DNA of 64,000 nucleotides from the NCBI RefSeq assembly GCF_003429005.1, contig NZ_QVQV01000006.1:581649-645648 (forward strand). Reading direction: 5' to 3'. Position 1 is the first letter of the stretch. The number at the start of each line of letters is the position of its first letter. Made by a program: the position numbers and the translations under genes. This DNA is from Paraburkholderia sp. DHOC27. Lineage in GTDB: Bacteria; Pseudomonadota; Gammaproteobacteria; Burkholderiales; Burkholderiaceae. This document shows, one piece after another, positions 7,835 through 16,131 of the stretch. The notes below the pieces were generated by a model, which saw only the letters and a program-made list of their open reading frames with translations, did not search any database and had not been told where the DNA came from.

Positions 7835-9055
7835 TCAGGCGCGCCGCGCATTCAGCACGAGCTGGGTCAGCACGCCCGCTACCAGCCCCCAGAATGCCGA
7901 ACCGATCGAGAGCAGCGTGAGGCCCGACGCCGTCACCATGAAGGTGACCAGCGCGGCTTCGCGTTGCCGCAGGTCCTGCATGGCGTTGGCCAGTCCGCTC
8001 ATGATCGAGCCGAACAGCGCGAGTGCCGCCACCGACACCACCAGCGCCTTCGGCAACGACGCGAACAGCGCAGCGATGGTCGCGCCGAACACCCCGGCAA
8101 TCAGGTAAAACACGCCGCACCAGAGCGCGGCGGTGTAGCGCTTCGCGTGATTCTCGTGGGCTTCTGGCCCGGTACAGATGGCCGCCGTGATGGCCGCAAG
8201 ATTGATGCCGTGCGAGCCGAACGGCGCGAGCAGCAGCGAAGCAATCCCGGTGGTGGCGATGAGCGGGGCGGACGGTGTGGTGTAACCGTCGGCGCGCAGC
8301 ACGGCGATGCCGGGCACGTTCTGCGACGCCATTGCGACGACGAACAGCGGAATGCCGATGCTGACAATGGCCGCAACCGAGAAGGCCGGCATGGTCAGCA
8401 CGGGCTGGGCGAGGGCGACGTGAAAGCGGCTGAAATCGAGCAGGCCGAGCCCGCCGGCCACGGCCGTGCCGACTACCAGCGTCGTGACGATGGCGTAACG
8501 GGGCGCGAGGCGCTTGACGATCAGGTAGGTGAAGAACATGGCCAGCACCAGCGCGGTCTGGAACTGCGCGGCGCGGAAAATCTCGATGCCGATCTCGAAC
8601 AGGATGCCGGCCAGCAGTGCTGAAGCGATCCCGGCGGGAATCTTTTTCATCAGCGTATCGAACCAGCCGGTCAGACCGACCACGGTAAGCAGCAGTGCGC
8701 AGACGATGAACGCGCCGATCGCCTCCGGATACGCCACGTGTGGCAGCGACGACACCAGCAGCGCGGCCCCCGGCGTGGACCAGGCAATCACGATGGGCGC
8801 GCGAAAGCGCAGCGACAGGCCGATCGTACACAACGCCATGCCAATGGAGAGCGCCCAGATCCACGAGGAAATCTGCGCGTCCGACAGATGCGCGGCCTGA
8901 CCCGCCTGAAACATCAGCACGAGCGAGCTGGTGTAGCCCGTCATCATGGCCACGAAGCCCGCTACGACCGCCGATACCGAGGTGTCGGCAAACGGCCTCA
9001 GCGGTGTGCGCGGCGCGGTAGAAGGGGCCAGCTCAGGGGACGACGACGGAGGCAT
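7835..9055 (-). CDS. benE: BenE-family benzoate/H+ symporter-like permease
   Basis: 406 residues with about 11-12 hydrophobic helices, matching the BenE family (length about 390-400). Typical segments include VAGFVAMMTGYTSSLVLMFQA at the start, the WSTPGAALL loop (residues about 93-101) and PFGSHGINLAAITAAICTGPEAH in the second half. Family members take up benzoate or related aromatic acids by proton symport. No benzoate degradation genes lie nearby, so the substrate is unproven and the gene could be a paralogue for another aromatic acid or a purine-like solute. The N-terminal 20 residues are Pro/Ser-rich and probably cytoplasmic. Confidence 0.8.
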   Translation of the reverse strand: MPPSSSPELAPSTAPRTPLRPFADTSVSAVVAGFVAMMTGYTSSLVLMFQAGQAAHLSDAQISSWIWALSIGMALCTIGLSLRFRAPIVIAWSTPGAALLVSSLPHVAYPEAIGAFIVCALLLTVVGLTGWFDTLMKKIPAGIASALLAGILFEIGIEIFRAAQFQTALVLAMFFTYLIVKRLAPRYAIVTTLVVGTAVAGGLGLLDFSRFHVALAQPVLTMPAFSVAAIVSIGIPLFVVAMASQNVPGIAVLRADGYTTPSAPLIATTGIASLLLAPFGSHGINLAAITAAICTGPEAHENHAKRYTAALWCGVFYLIAGVFGATIAALFASLPKALVVSVAALALFGSIMSGLANAMQDLRQREAALVTFMVTASGLTLLSIGSAFWGLVAGVLTQLVLNARRA

Positions 9056-9165
9056 GCGGAGGTCTCGAAAGTGCGTTGTGGGGTAATTGCTGAAGCGCTA
9101 AGCGTGGTACGAAGCAGGACGCTGCGTGGTACGAAACAGCACACGGTGTCCCGAGCGGGCAAAAC

Positions 9166-10341
9166 TCATTTGCTCAGCGTGCGCATGGCCGTTTCGAGCC
9201 CCGCGAGGGTGAGAGGATACATCCTGTGCCCGAGCACTTCACGAATCACCGACACCGATTGGCGGTATTCCCACAAACCCTCCGGCTCGGGATTGAGCCA
9301 CGCGTGGCGCGGGAAATGATCCGCGAGCCGGCGCAGCCACACCGCGCCCGCCTCGTCGTTGTTGTACTCCACCGAGCCGCCCGCCTGCAGCACCTCGTAC
9401 GGGCTCATGGTGGCGTCGCCGACGAAGATCAGCTTGTAGTCGGGCGTGAACTTGTGCAGCACGTCCCACGTCGGCATGCGTTCCGCGTGACGGCGGCGGT
9501 TGTTCTTCCACAGGAAGTCGTACACGCAGTTGTGGAAGTAGTAGAACTCGAGGTGCTTGAACTCGGCCTTGGCGGCGGAGAACAGTTCTTCGGTGCGCTT
9601 GATGTGGTCGTCCATCGAGCCGCCCACGTCGAGCAGCATCAGCACTTTCACGTTGTTGTGGCGCTCGGGCACCATCTTCAGATCGAGCCAGCCGGCATTT
9701 GCGGCCGTGCTGCGGATCGTGTCGGGCAGATCCAGTTCTTCGGCAGCGCCTTCGCGCGCGAAGCGGCGCAACCGCCGCAATGCCACCTTGATGTTGCGGG
9801 TGCCGATTTCCACCTGATCGTCATAGTCGCGGTACGCGCGGGCGTCCCAGACCTTGACGGCCGAGCGGTTGCCTGCCGCATCGCCGCCAATGCGGATGCC
9901 TTCCGGGTTATAGCCGCCGTTGCCGAACGGCGAGGTGCCACCCGTGCCGATCCATTTGTTGCCGCCTTCGTGACGCTCCTGCTGTTCGTCGAAGAGTTCC
10001 TTGAGACGCTCCATCAGCTTGTCGAGGCCGCCCATCGCTTCGATCTGCGCCTTTTCTTCCGGCGAGAGATCGCGCTGCAGCTTCTTCTTCAGCCAGTCGA
10101 GCGGCACGTCGAAGGCCAGTTCGGACTTCAGCGCCACGCCGTTGAAATACGCGCCGAACGCCTGATCGAACTTGTCGAAGAACTGCTCGTCCTTGACGAG
10201 CGTGAGCCGCGCGAGATAGTAGAACTCGTCGAGCGACGGCGGGATCACGCCGGCCTTCAGCGCTTCGAGCAGCGTCAGATATTCCTTCACCGACACGGGC
10301 AGCTTCGCGGCGCGCAAGGTGTAGAAGAAGTCGATCAGCAT
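9166..10341 (-). CDS. CoxE-type VWA-domain protein
   Basis: 391 residues of the CoxE/YehP-like VWA group. The MIDAS motif is present as LLDVGGSMDDH (about residues 235-245), where the usual DxSxS is DVGGS, a common variation in this group; the C-terminal half contains FVGDATMSPYEVLQAGG. Proteins of this class act with a MoxR AAA ATPase, probably as a metal-dependent adaptor for insertion or remodelling of cofactors or complexes. The MoxR partner is 80 bases upstream on the same strand, so the two form an operon. The client complex is not encoded nearby. Confidence 0.85.
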   Translation of the reverse strand: MLIDFFYTLRAAKLPVSVKEYLTLLEALKAGVIPPSLDEFYYLARLTLVKDEQFFDKFDQAFGAYFNGVALKSELAFDVPLDWLKKKLQRDLSPEEKAQIEAMGGLDKLMERLKELFDEQQERHEGGNKWIGTGGTSPFGNGGYNPEGIRIGGDAAGNRSAVKVWDARAYRDYDDQVEIGTRNIKVALRRLRRFAREGAAEELDLPDTIRSTAANAGWLDLKMVPERHNNVKVLMLLDVGGSMDDHIKRTEELFSAAKAEFKHLEFYYFHNCVYDFLWKNNRRRHAERMPTWDVLHKFTPDYKLIFVGDATMSPYEVLQAGGSVEYNNDEAGAVWLRRLADHFPRHAWLNPEPEGLWEYRQSVSVIREVLGHRMYPLTLAGLETAMRTLSK

Positions 10342-10421
10342 GCGGGGTCCTCTGTTTCAGCGCACGGCGGCCGGGCTTGCGGCCGGCTGCGCTGGCCGCG
10401 GCAACGGCGAAATCAACGGCA

Positions 10422-11264
10422 TTACCGGTTATTGCGGTTCATGAAGATCAGCCGTTCGAACAGCCCGACGTCCTGCTCGTTTTTCAGCAGCGCGCCGTGC
10501 AGCGGCGGAATGATCTGCTTGTGATCCGACGAGCGCAGCGCCTCGGGCGGAATGTCTTCGGCGAGCAGCAGCTTGAGCCAGTCCAGCAATTCGGAGGTGG
10601 ACGGCTTCTTCTTCAGGCCGGACACGTTGCGCAACTCGAAGAAGCTTGCCATTGCCGCCGCAAGCAGCTCTTTCTTGATGCCGGGATAGTGCACCTCGAC
10701 GATCTGCTGCATCGTCACCGGGTCGGGGAACTTGATGTAGTGGAAAAAGCAGCGGCGCAGGAACGCGTCCGGCAGTTCCTTCTCGTTGTTCGACGTGATG
10801 ATGACGAGCGGGCGATGCTTCGCGCGAATCAGTTCATGCGTCTCGTAGACGTAGAACTCCATGCGGTCGAGTTCGCGCAGCAGATCGTTGGGGAATTCGA
10901 TGTCCGCCTTGTCGATCTCGTCGATCAGCAGCACCGTCTGCTGGTCCGCTTCGAACGCCTGCCACAGCACGCCCTTGACGATGTAATTGGCGATGTCCTT
11001 GACGCGCTCGTCGCCCAGTTGCGAATCGCGCAGGCGCGAGACTGCGTCGTATTCGTACAGGCCTTGCTGGGCCTTGGTGGTGGACTTGATATGCCACTGC
11101 AGGAGTGGCATGCCGAGGGCGGCGGCCACTTCCTCGGCGAGCATGGTCTTGCCGGTGCCGGGCTCACCCTTGATGAGCAGCGGTCGCTGCAACGTCATGG
11201 CGGCGTTCACCGCGAGCTTGAGATCGTCGGTGGCGACGTATTGCGAGGAGCCTTCGAAACGCAT
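10422..11264 (-). CDS. MoxR-family AAA+ ATPase
   Basis: 280 residues: a single AAA+ module with Walker A GEPGTGKTML (about residues 37-46), Walker B LLIDEIDKAD, sensor 1 VIITSNNEKELPDAFLRRC including the arginine finger region, and a C-terminal lid. MoxR ATPases act as chaperones that mature enzyme or membrane complexes together with VWA proteins, and the VWA gene follows directly at 9166-10341. First gene of the two-gene operon; its start at 11264 faces the cytochrome c genes across a 454-base divergent region. Confidence 0.9.
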   Translation of the reverse strand: MRFEGSSQYVATDDLKLAVNAAMTLQRPLLIKGEPGTGKTMLAEEVAAALGMPLLQWHIKSTTKAQQGLYEYDAVSRLRDSQLGDERVKDIANYIVKGVLWQAFEADQQTVLLIDEIDKADIEFPNDLLRELDRMEFYVYETHELIRAKHRPLVIITSNNEKELPDAFLRRCFFHYIKFPDPVTMQQIVEVHYPGIKKELLAAAMASFFELRNVSGLKKKPSTSELLDWLKLLLAEDIPPEALRSSDHKQIIPPLHGALLKNEQDVGLFERLIFMNRNNR

Positions 11265-11718
11265 GGCGAGACGCTCGTTCGGGGAAAATTCCAGTATAAG
11301 TCAGAAGCCCTGTTGGCCTGAAAGGCGCTGACGTATCGTGTCACCCGCACTGGCCGGTGCGTTGCCCGGTGGGCGGGCAGGGTGCCAAAGCCAGTGGCGG
11401 CCGAGACTGTGCGGGTTTTCCCGCTGGTCGTGCGCGGGGCCGGGCTGCACGGTGTTGGACAGCGCCGGCCGGTCCCGCGCGGGCGGCGTGTCCGCCAACG
11501 TGCACGGGCGTGGCCGAGGCGTTACAGTGGTCCTCGCGGCACCGTGCCAGGCCATGCAGGCGCCCGCCAGACGTGGGCCGGCGCTTGGTGGACGCCCGCT
11601 GTAGCGTCGCGGTACAATTAGCCCGATTTTTTTGGCCTGCGTGGCAACCCTAGAAGAAAGAATGGTGCAGGCCGTTGCCTTTCGGGCGCCCGTTTCCCCT
11701 CAAGCCAGGTTACATGCT
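11265..11718. other. Divergent intergenic region between moxR and cytochrome c genes
   Basis: 454 bases without a credible gene. It is very GC-rich in the middle. On the plus strand a TACAAT -10-like hexamer (11613-11618), followed by a T-run, is the best promoter candidate for the cytochromes, without a clear -35. On the minus strand a TATACT hexamer (complement of 11293-11298) lies about 30 bases before the moxR start. Open frames here in several phases resemble no family. Confidence 0.5.
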
Positions 11719-12087
11719 ATGAATAAATTCGTCGGCAAACACGTCGTGATCGCAGCGCTGTCGGTGCTGGCGGGATACGCGGCCAGTGTGCAGGCAGCGG
11801 ATGTCGTAGGCAATGCGAAGGCAGGACAAGGCAAGGTCTCGATGTGTATTGGCTGCCACGGCATTCCTGACTACCGCACGGCGTACCCTGAGGTGTACCG
11901 GGTGCCTATCCTCGGTGGCCAGAATCGGCAATACCTCGAAAACGCCCTGCATGGCTACCAGAAGGGCGATCGCCATTTCGCCACCATGCACGCCATTACG
12001 GCATCCATGTCGGATCAGGACATTGCCGACATCGCCGCGTACTATTCGGAGCAGAACCCCTCTTCGAAGAATAATCCCGACAAGTGA
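11719..12087 (+). CDS. Periplasmic class I cytochrome c (monoheme)
   Basis: 122 residues: signal peptide about 1-26 ending in VQAAD, then one heme c site CIGCH (about residues 45-49). MHAITASMSDQDIADIAAYY supplies the distal Met and the C-terminal helix packing on the heme. It resembles the small c4/c553-like cytochromes of Burkholderiales that carry electrons between the bc1 complex and oxidases. A second, related cytochrome follows after 59 bases and shares the terminator at 12565-12597, so they form a tandem pair. The frame is open upstream to 11632, but the ATG at 11719 gives a normal signal peptide. Confidence 0.88.
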   Translation: MNKFVGKHVVIAALSVLAGYAASVQAADVVGNAKAGQGKVSMCIGCHGIPDYRTAYPEVYRVPILGGQNRQYLENALHGYQKGDRHFATMHAITASMSDQDIADIAAYYSEQNPSSKNNPDK

Positions 12088-12146
12088 TGGGCTGCGGTCA
12101 ATCAACCAGTCACTCGGCTCATCAATTTCGCGGGATAGGAGAATTC

Positions 12147-12530
12147 ATGAAGAAGCCCCAACAGGCACTCCACACGGTGTTCAAGACGGCATGCGCAGCA
12201 GCGGCGTTGCTCGGTTTGGCCGCAGCGAACGTGGCGCACGCCGCCGACGCCGGCAACGGCAAGGTTCTGGTCGAGGCGCACAACTGCGCCGCCTGCCACG
12301 GCCCGGGCCTGAACAAGCCGGTGAGCCCGGAATATCCGCGGCTGGCCGGACAGCACGGCGACTACATCTACTGGGCGCTGCGTCAGTATCAGATGGGCAA
12401 CGGCAACCCGCACTTCGGCCGCAACAACGCGATCATGCAGGCGCAGGTGCAAACGCTGTCGCAAAGCGACATGAAAGACATCGCGGCCTACATCGAATCG
12501 CTCAACGGCGATCTGGTCGAGAAGAAGTAA
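12147..12530 (+). CDS. Periplasmic class I cytochrome c (monoheme), second of pair
   Basis: 127 residues: signal peptide about 1-33 (ANVAHAAD), one heme c site CAACH (about residues 47-51), then YPRLAGQHGDYIYWALRQY and a C-terminal SQSDMKDIAAYIESL helix. The Met in NAIMQAQ is the probable sixth ligand. It has the same architecture as the upstream cytochrome, so the pair probably arose by duplication; together they resemble the two halves of a diheme cytochrome c4 encoded as separate proteins. A good ribosome site (ATAGGAGAATTC) precedes the ATG, and an intrinsic terminator follows 35 bases after the stop. Confidence 0.88.
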   Translation: MKKPQQALHTVFKTACAAAALLGLAAANVAHAADAGNGKVLVEAHNCAACHGPGLNKPVSPEYPRLAGQHGDYIYWALRQYQMGNGNPHFGRNNAIMQAQVQTLSQSDMKDIAAYIESLNGDLVEKK

Positions 12531-12564
12531 GCGCAGCGTATCTGCTGGCTGTACGTGACAAGGC

Positions 12565-12597
12565 AAAAAAACACCCCGCTCTGGCGGGGTGTTTTGC
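12565..12597 (+). terminator. Rho-independent terminator after the cytochrome c pair
   Basis: A perfect 9-bp stem ACACCCCGC/GCGGGGTGT with a TCTG loop (12571-12592), an upstream A-run and a downstream T-run. It could work on both strands, ending the cytochrome operon (+) and the DUF1841 gene (-). Confidence 0.9.
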
Positions 12598-12673
12598 GTT
12601 TACCGGCGCTCGTTTTGCGTGACCGCGGAGAGATTGGCGAGAACCTCCGCACGCGAGGCGCGGGCGGCGGACC

Positions 12674-13108
12674 TCAGTCGCGTGACGCGCGGCGCTCGAT
12701 GCGCTGCAGGTATGCGTCGGTGTCGGGCGGCGTGCCGGTGCGTTGGGCTTCCCAGATGGTCTCGCCGAGGCATTCCATGATGGCGTGCTGCGCCTCGTGC
12801 GTGGAGCCGAGGCGCGCGGCCAGCCGCTCGTGCGCCGCGCGGATGCCGGGCGGCTGGTCAATGGAGAGTTGCTCGCTGATGGCCAGATGCATCGACAGGT
12901 GCAGGAACGGGTTGGTCTGGCCACGCTCGGGTGAGTAGTCCTGCGCGTTGGCCGCTTCGGCGTCGGTGAGTTCGGCGTGGTATTCGGGGTGCTCGACGAT
13001 CCAGTCGGCCGCGATGGCTTCGAGTGGCGTGAGGATCGTCCCTGCGCGCTGCTTGCGCCAGGTCTCGGTGAAAAAGCTTCGAACTTCGTCGCGGCTGGGA
13101 TTGAACAT
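12674..13108 (-). CDS. DUF1841 family protein
   Basis: 144 residues beginning MFNPSRDEVRSFFTETWRK, typical of DUF1841, a soluble family restricted mainly to beta- and gamma-proteobacteria. The body contains a HPEYHAELTD segment and the hallmark NPFLHLSMHLAISEQLSID. No enzymatic motif is evident and the function is unknown. The ATG at 13108 is used rather than the upstream in-frame start at 13174 because family members start at MFNPSR. It lies downstream of nth on the same strand with a gap of about 240 bases, so it may have its own promoter. Confidence 0.85.
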   Translation of the reverse strand: MFNPSRDEVRSFFTETWRKQRAGTILTPLEAIAADWIVEHPEYHAELTDAEAANAQDYSPERGQTNPFLHLSMHLAISEQLSIDQPPGIRAAHERLAARLGSTHEAQHAIMECLGETIWEAQRTGTPPDTDAYLQRIERRASRD

Positions 13109-13350
13109 CGTGAGCGGGAATACGGTGGTGAGGGAGAGTGCAGGCGGGACGCACTTGCGTCCGCGCGACGGCAAAACATGATTTTACGCCGCGCACGGAT
13201 GTGACGCTGATGAGCGGCCAGGGTTCAGACGCGCGAGCCGAAGCCGAGGGCGCAGTGAAGATCAAAGCCAGGCCCGGCACCGAACTCAAGCTCACGACCA
13301 GGACGGCAACCTCCAGGACCTCACCCCAAGCTCGAACTAATGACCGCGCT

Positions 13351-13995
13351 TCACAGATCCGGCGGCGGTGTCTTTGGCTTGAACTCGCACAGCGGTTCGA
13401 TCGCGCAATGCCAGCATTCCGGCCGGCGCGCCTTGCACACGTAGCGGCCATGCAGGATCAGCCAGTGATGCGCATGCTGCACGAACTCGGCTGGCGTGAA
13501 CTTCTCCAGCGCGGCTTCCACAGCGCGGACGTCCTTGCCCGGCGCCAGCCCGGTTCGATTCGCAACCCGAAAGATATGCGTGTCCACGGCAATGGTGGGC
13601 TCGCCGAATGCGATGTTGAGCACCACGTTGGCGGTCTTGCGTCCCACGCCGGGCAAACTCTCGAGCGCCTCGCGATTCGCCGGTACTTCGCCGCCATACT
13701 GGTCGAGCAGCAGCCGGGAAGTCGCCACGACGTTTTTCGCCTTGGTCCGGTAGAGCCCGATCGTCTTGATGTAGCCGGTCACGCCTTCCTCGCCGAGTTC
13801 GACGATCTGCTGCGGCGTATTGGCGACCGGAAACATCTTGCGCATGGCCTTGTTGACCGACACGTCCGTGGCTTGCGCGGACAGCATCACGGCAATCAGC
13901 AGTTCGAACGGCGTGCTGTACTCGAGTTCGGTCTTCGGTTCGGGGTCGATACTTTGGAGCGTCTCGAAGATAGCGCGGCGTTTGTTCGCGTTCAT
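13351..13995 (-). CDS. nth: Endonuclease III (DNA glycosylase/AP lyase)
   Basis: 214 residues, standard length. Removes oxidised pyrimidines from DNA and nicks the abasic site. The helix-hairpin-helix LPGVGRKTANVVLNIAF contains the catalytic Lys (about residue 120), VDTHIFRVANRTGL contains the catalytic Asp, and the C-terminal cluster C-X6-C-X2-C-X5-C (CKARRPECWHCAIEPLC) binds the [4Fe-4S] cluster. It starts 9 bases after the rnfB stop, so the two are co-transcribed; in enterobacteria nth likewise follows the rsx/rnf operon. Confidence 0.95.
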   Translation of the reverse strand: MNANKRRAIFETLQSIDPEPKTELEYSTPFELLIAVMLSAQATDVSVNKAMRKMFPVANTPQQIVELGEEGVTGYIKTIGLYRTKAKNVVATSRLLLDQYGGEVPANREALESLPGVGRKTANVVLNIAFGEPTIAVDTHIFRVANRTGLAPGKDVRAVEAALEKFTPAEFVQHAHHWLILHGRYVCKARRPECWHCAIEPLCEFKPKTPPPDL

Positions 13996-14004
13996 ACAGG
14001 GCGG

Positions 14005-14886
14005 TCAGGATTTGGACGGAGACTCGTCGCCGGATGAGCCTGGCGCGAGGGGGGCGGCTGACGGCGCTTGCGACGCATCCTCGCCTTCGATGCCAAGCCG
14101 CCGGCGACGCGCTTCGGCGGCGTCGATCTGCGCCTGCACGTCGGCGCTGACATGTTCGACGTTTTGCGGACCCGCGCCCTTCGCGGCCATCTCTTCTTTC
14201 TTCTTGCGCGCCCGTTCGAGCGCCGCCTGAATGATGGCACGCTTCTTCGCTTCGGCGTCGTCAACGGACGATGCCGGAGACCCTTGTGCTGCGCTGTCAG
14301 CCGTACTGGCGCTCGGCGCGTGCGGGTTCGCGCTGCCCACGGCGCGGCGTGCTGCGGCGCGGGCTTCGGCCGCCTCGCGCTCGCGCGTGAGACGTGCTGC
14401 GCGGCGATCATGGCGCACGCGGGCGGCGTCGGCCTGCTCCTGCGTCCACGCATCCCAGCCGGTGGCTTCGCCTGTGACCGGTTCCATCGCGATGCAGTCG
14501 ACCGGGCAGGGCGGCACGCACAGGTCGCAGCCCGTGCACAGTGCGGCGATCACGGTATGCATCTGCTTGGGTGCGCCGATGATCGCGTCCACCGGACACG
14601 CCTGCATGCACAGCGTGCAGCCGATGCACAAGTTCTCGTCGATCACGGCCAGTGGACGTGGCCGTTCAGGACCATTCGCTGGATTGAGCGGGATGACCGG
14701 TTTGCCGAGCAGGGTGGCGAGCCGCGCCACACCCTCGGCGCCGCCAGGCGGGCATTGATTGTAGTTCGCTGTGCCAAGTGCTACGGCTTCGGCGTACGGA
14801 CGGCATGCGGGATATCCGCATTTCGTGCATTGGGTCTGGGGCAACAGATCTTCGATGCGGTCTGCGAGTGCGATGGAATCGATCAC
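14005..14886 (-). CDS. rnfB: RnfB-like ferredoxin subunit, soluble type
   Basis: 293 residues. The N-terminal domain has the RnfB [4Fe-4S] motif (CTKCGYPACRPYAEAV then NQCPPGG, residues 20-50), followed by two ferredoxin clusters (CIGCTLCMQACPVDAI and CTGCDLCVPPCPVDCI, residues about 90-140) and a long Ala/Lys/Glu-rich helical tail. Canonical RnfB starts with a membrane helix; here the protein begins directly with the soluble domain. No rnfA, C, D, G or E gene is in the window, so it probably serves another electron-transfer role, perhaps feeding SoxR reduction or Fe-S enzymes. It is co-transcribed with nth. Confidence 0.88.
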   Translation of the reverse strand: MIDSIALADRIEDLLPQTQCTKCGYPACRPYAEAVALGTANYNQCPPGGAEGVARLATLLGKPVIPLNPANGPERPRPLAVIDENLCIGCTLCMQACPVDAIIGAPKQMHTVIAALCTGCDLCVPPCPVDCIAMEPVTGEATGWDAWTQEQADAARVRHDRRAARLTREREAAEARAAARRAVGSANPHAPSASTADSAAQGSPASSVDDAEAKKRAIIQAALERARKKKEEMAAKGAGPQNVEHVSADVQAQIDAAEARRRRLGIEGEDASQAPSAAPLAPGSSGDESPSKS

Positions 14887-15216
14887 GGTAACAACGGTGA
14901 GGCTTGCCGAGGGACGCCGAAACGGTTGCTCAGGTCAACCTAAGGATGGCCAAAGCGGCGGCTAAAGACTACCCGAGGCGTTCAACGACAGGCGTAAAGC
15001 GAGGCTGAATGGCCGGCTCGCTCAGGGGTAGGAGAAATGCGACATTATCGCCGATTTCCCCGATTGCCATTGTCAAACCATGTGCCATAATCGAAGCGCT
15101 TTTCCGAAAGACCGCAGAAGGGTATCCCCCAACCAGCCCGGTCACTGCTGTCGGTTCAAGGCCCGAGGAGAGGCCGGCGGCACGATCCGGTTAACGCGGC
15201 TTACGATACTGCCACC
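14887..15216. other. Divergent intergenic region between rnfB and tetR
   Basis: 330 bases without a credible gene. It carries the promoter-like pair listed at 15064-15091. No T-rich hairpin or long repeat was seen. Confidence 0.4.
15064..15091 (+). promoter_or_regulatory. Possible sigma-70 promoter for the TetR gene
   Basis: TTGCCA (15064-15069), 16 bases, CATAAT (15086-15091), 125 bases before the tetR start. Each hexamer has one mismatch to consensus. The long leader leaves room for autoregulation. Confidence 0.4.
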
Positions 15217-15849
15217 ATGAATCAGCCGAAAATCAAAAGAGATCCTGAAGGCACCCGGCGCCGTATTCTGCTCGCGGCAGCTGAGGAATTTGCAAATGGT
15301 GGGTTGTTCGGCGCGCGCGTCGATCAGATCGCCCGCCGTGCGGAAACCAATGAACGAATGCTCTACTACTACTTCGGTAGCAAGGAGCAGCTTTTCACCG
15401 CCGTACTGGAGCACGCATTCAGCGCGCTCACTGAAGCTGAACGCACGCTCGACCTGGCGGGTATCGCTCCGGTCGAGGCCGTCACGCGGCTGGCGCATTT
15501 CGTGTGGGACTACTATCGCGATCACCCCGAACTGCTGCGTCTCGTCAACAACGAGAACCTGCACGAGGCGCGCTATATGCAGAAGTCCACCCGCATCCGG
15601 GAAATGATTTCGCCCATCGTTGCCACGCTGGCGAGCATTCTCGAACGCGGTCAGCGGGCGGGGTTGTTTCGTACCAATGTCGACCCGCTGCGTTTTTACG
15701 TGACGCTCTCCGGCATGGGGTATTACATCGTGTCGAACCGCTTCACGCTGGAAGCGACGATGGGCCGCGATTTCAGCGCGCCCGCGGAGCGTAGCGAACT
15801 GGTGCAGATGAACACGGAGTTGTTGCTGGCGTACCTGTTGAGGCGCTAG
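15217..15849 (+). CDS. TetR/AcrR-family transcriptional regulator
   Basis: 210 residues. The N-terminal helix-turn-helix is clear (RRRILLAAAEEFANGG at 14-29, then VDQIARRAETNERMLYYYF at 35-53), followed by an all-helical ligand-binding and dimer domain that is not diagnostic. TetR proteins often control an adjacent transporter or enzyme, but here the neighbours are rnfB (divergent) and phaZ (convergent), so the target cannot be guessed. It ends about 160 bases before a bidirectional terminator. Confidence 0.9.
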   Translation: MNQPKIKRDPEGTRRRILLAAAEEFANGGLFGARVDQIARRAETNERMLYYYFGSKEQLFTAVLEHAFSALTEAERTLDLAGIAPVEAVTRLAHFVWDYYRDHPELLRLVNNENLHEARYMQKSTRIREMISPIVATLASILERGQRAGLFRTNVDPLRFYVTLSGMGYYIVSNRFTLEATMGRDFSAPAERSELVQMNTELLLAYLLRR

Positions 15850-16010
15850 ACGGGGCCAGGCGTTATGGAGCGTCGTGCAGCGGTGGCGACGTTAGATAAC
15901 ATCGCGGCACGCTTCTCATTGGGCGAGCGAAGTTTCGCTGTGCCACTCAATTTTGCGCCCGGCTTGCACCTGACGTGTGGTGCCTGAAAATTCGAAGTGC
16001 GATCCAAACA

Positions 16011-16044
16011 AAAACGGCCCCTGAAATTCAGGGGCCGTTTTCTT
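16011..16044. terminator. Bidirectional terminator between tetR and phaZ
   Basis: A 14-bp perfect stem (AAAACGGCCCCTGA / TCAGGGGCCGTTTT) with a 3-base loop, flanked by A-rich sequence on one side and T-rich on the other. It sits between convergent genes and can serve both. Confidence 0.9.
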
Positions 16045-16131
16045 TTCGTCGCTCACCAACCTGGAAACGAGTTCGAAACCGTCGCGGTCCAGTGAGTCAA
16101 GCCGCAGGTTGCGCAAGTTGCACGAGCCGCA

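Noticed and set aside
6462..8108. 548-codon plus-strand frame opposite transaldolase
   Set aside because: Transaldolase on the minus strand is unambiguous, and the plus frame shows only shadow composition.
12084..12146. Longer N-terminus for the second cytochrome c
   Set aside because: The 21 extra residues would precede the signal peptide and there is a better ribosome site just before ATG 12147.
14053..14110. Possible frameshift in the rnfB C-terminal tail
   Set aside because: The frame remains open with Ala/Lys/Glu-rich helix typical of soluble RnfB of this group, so no frameshift is needed.
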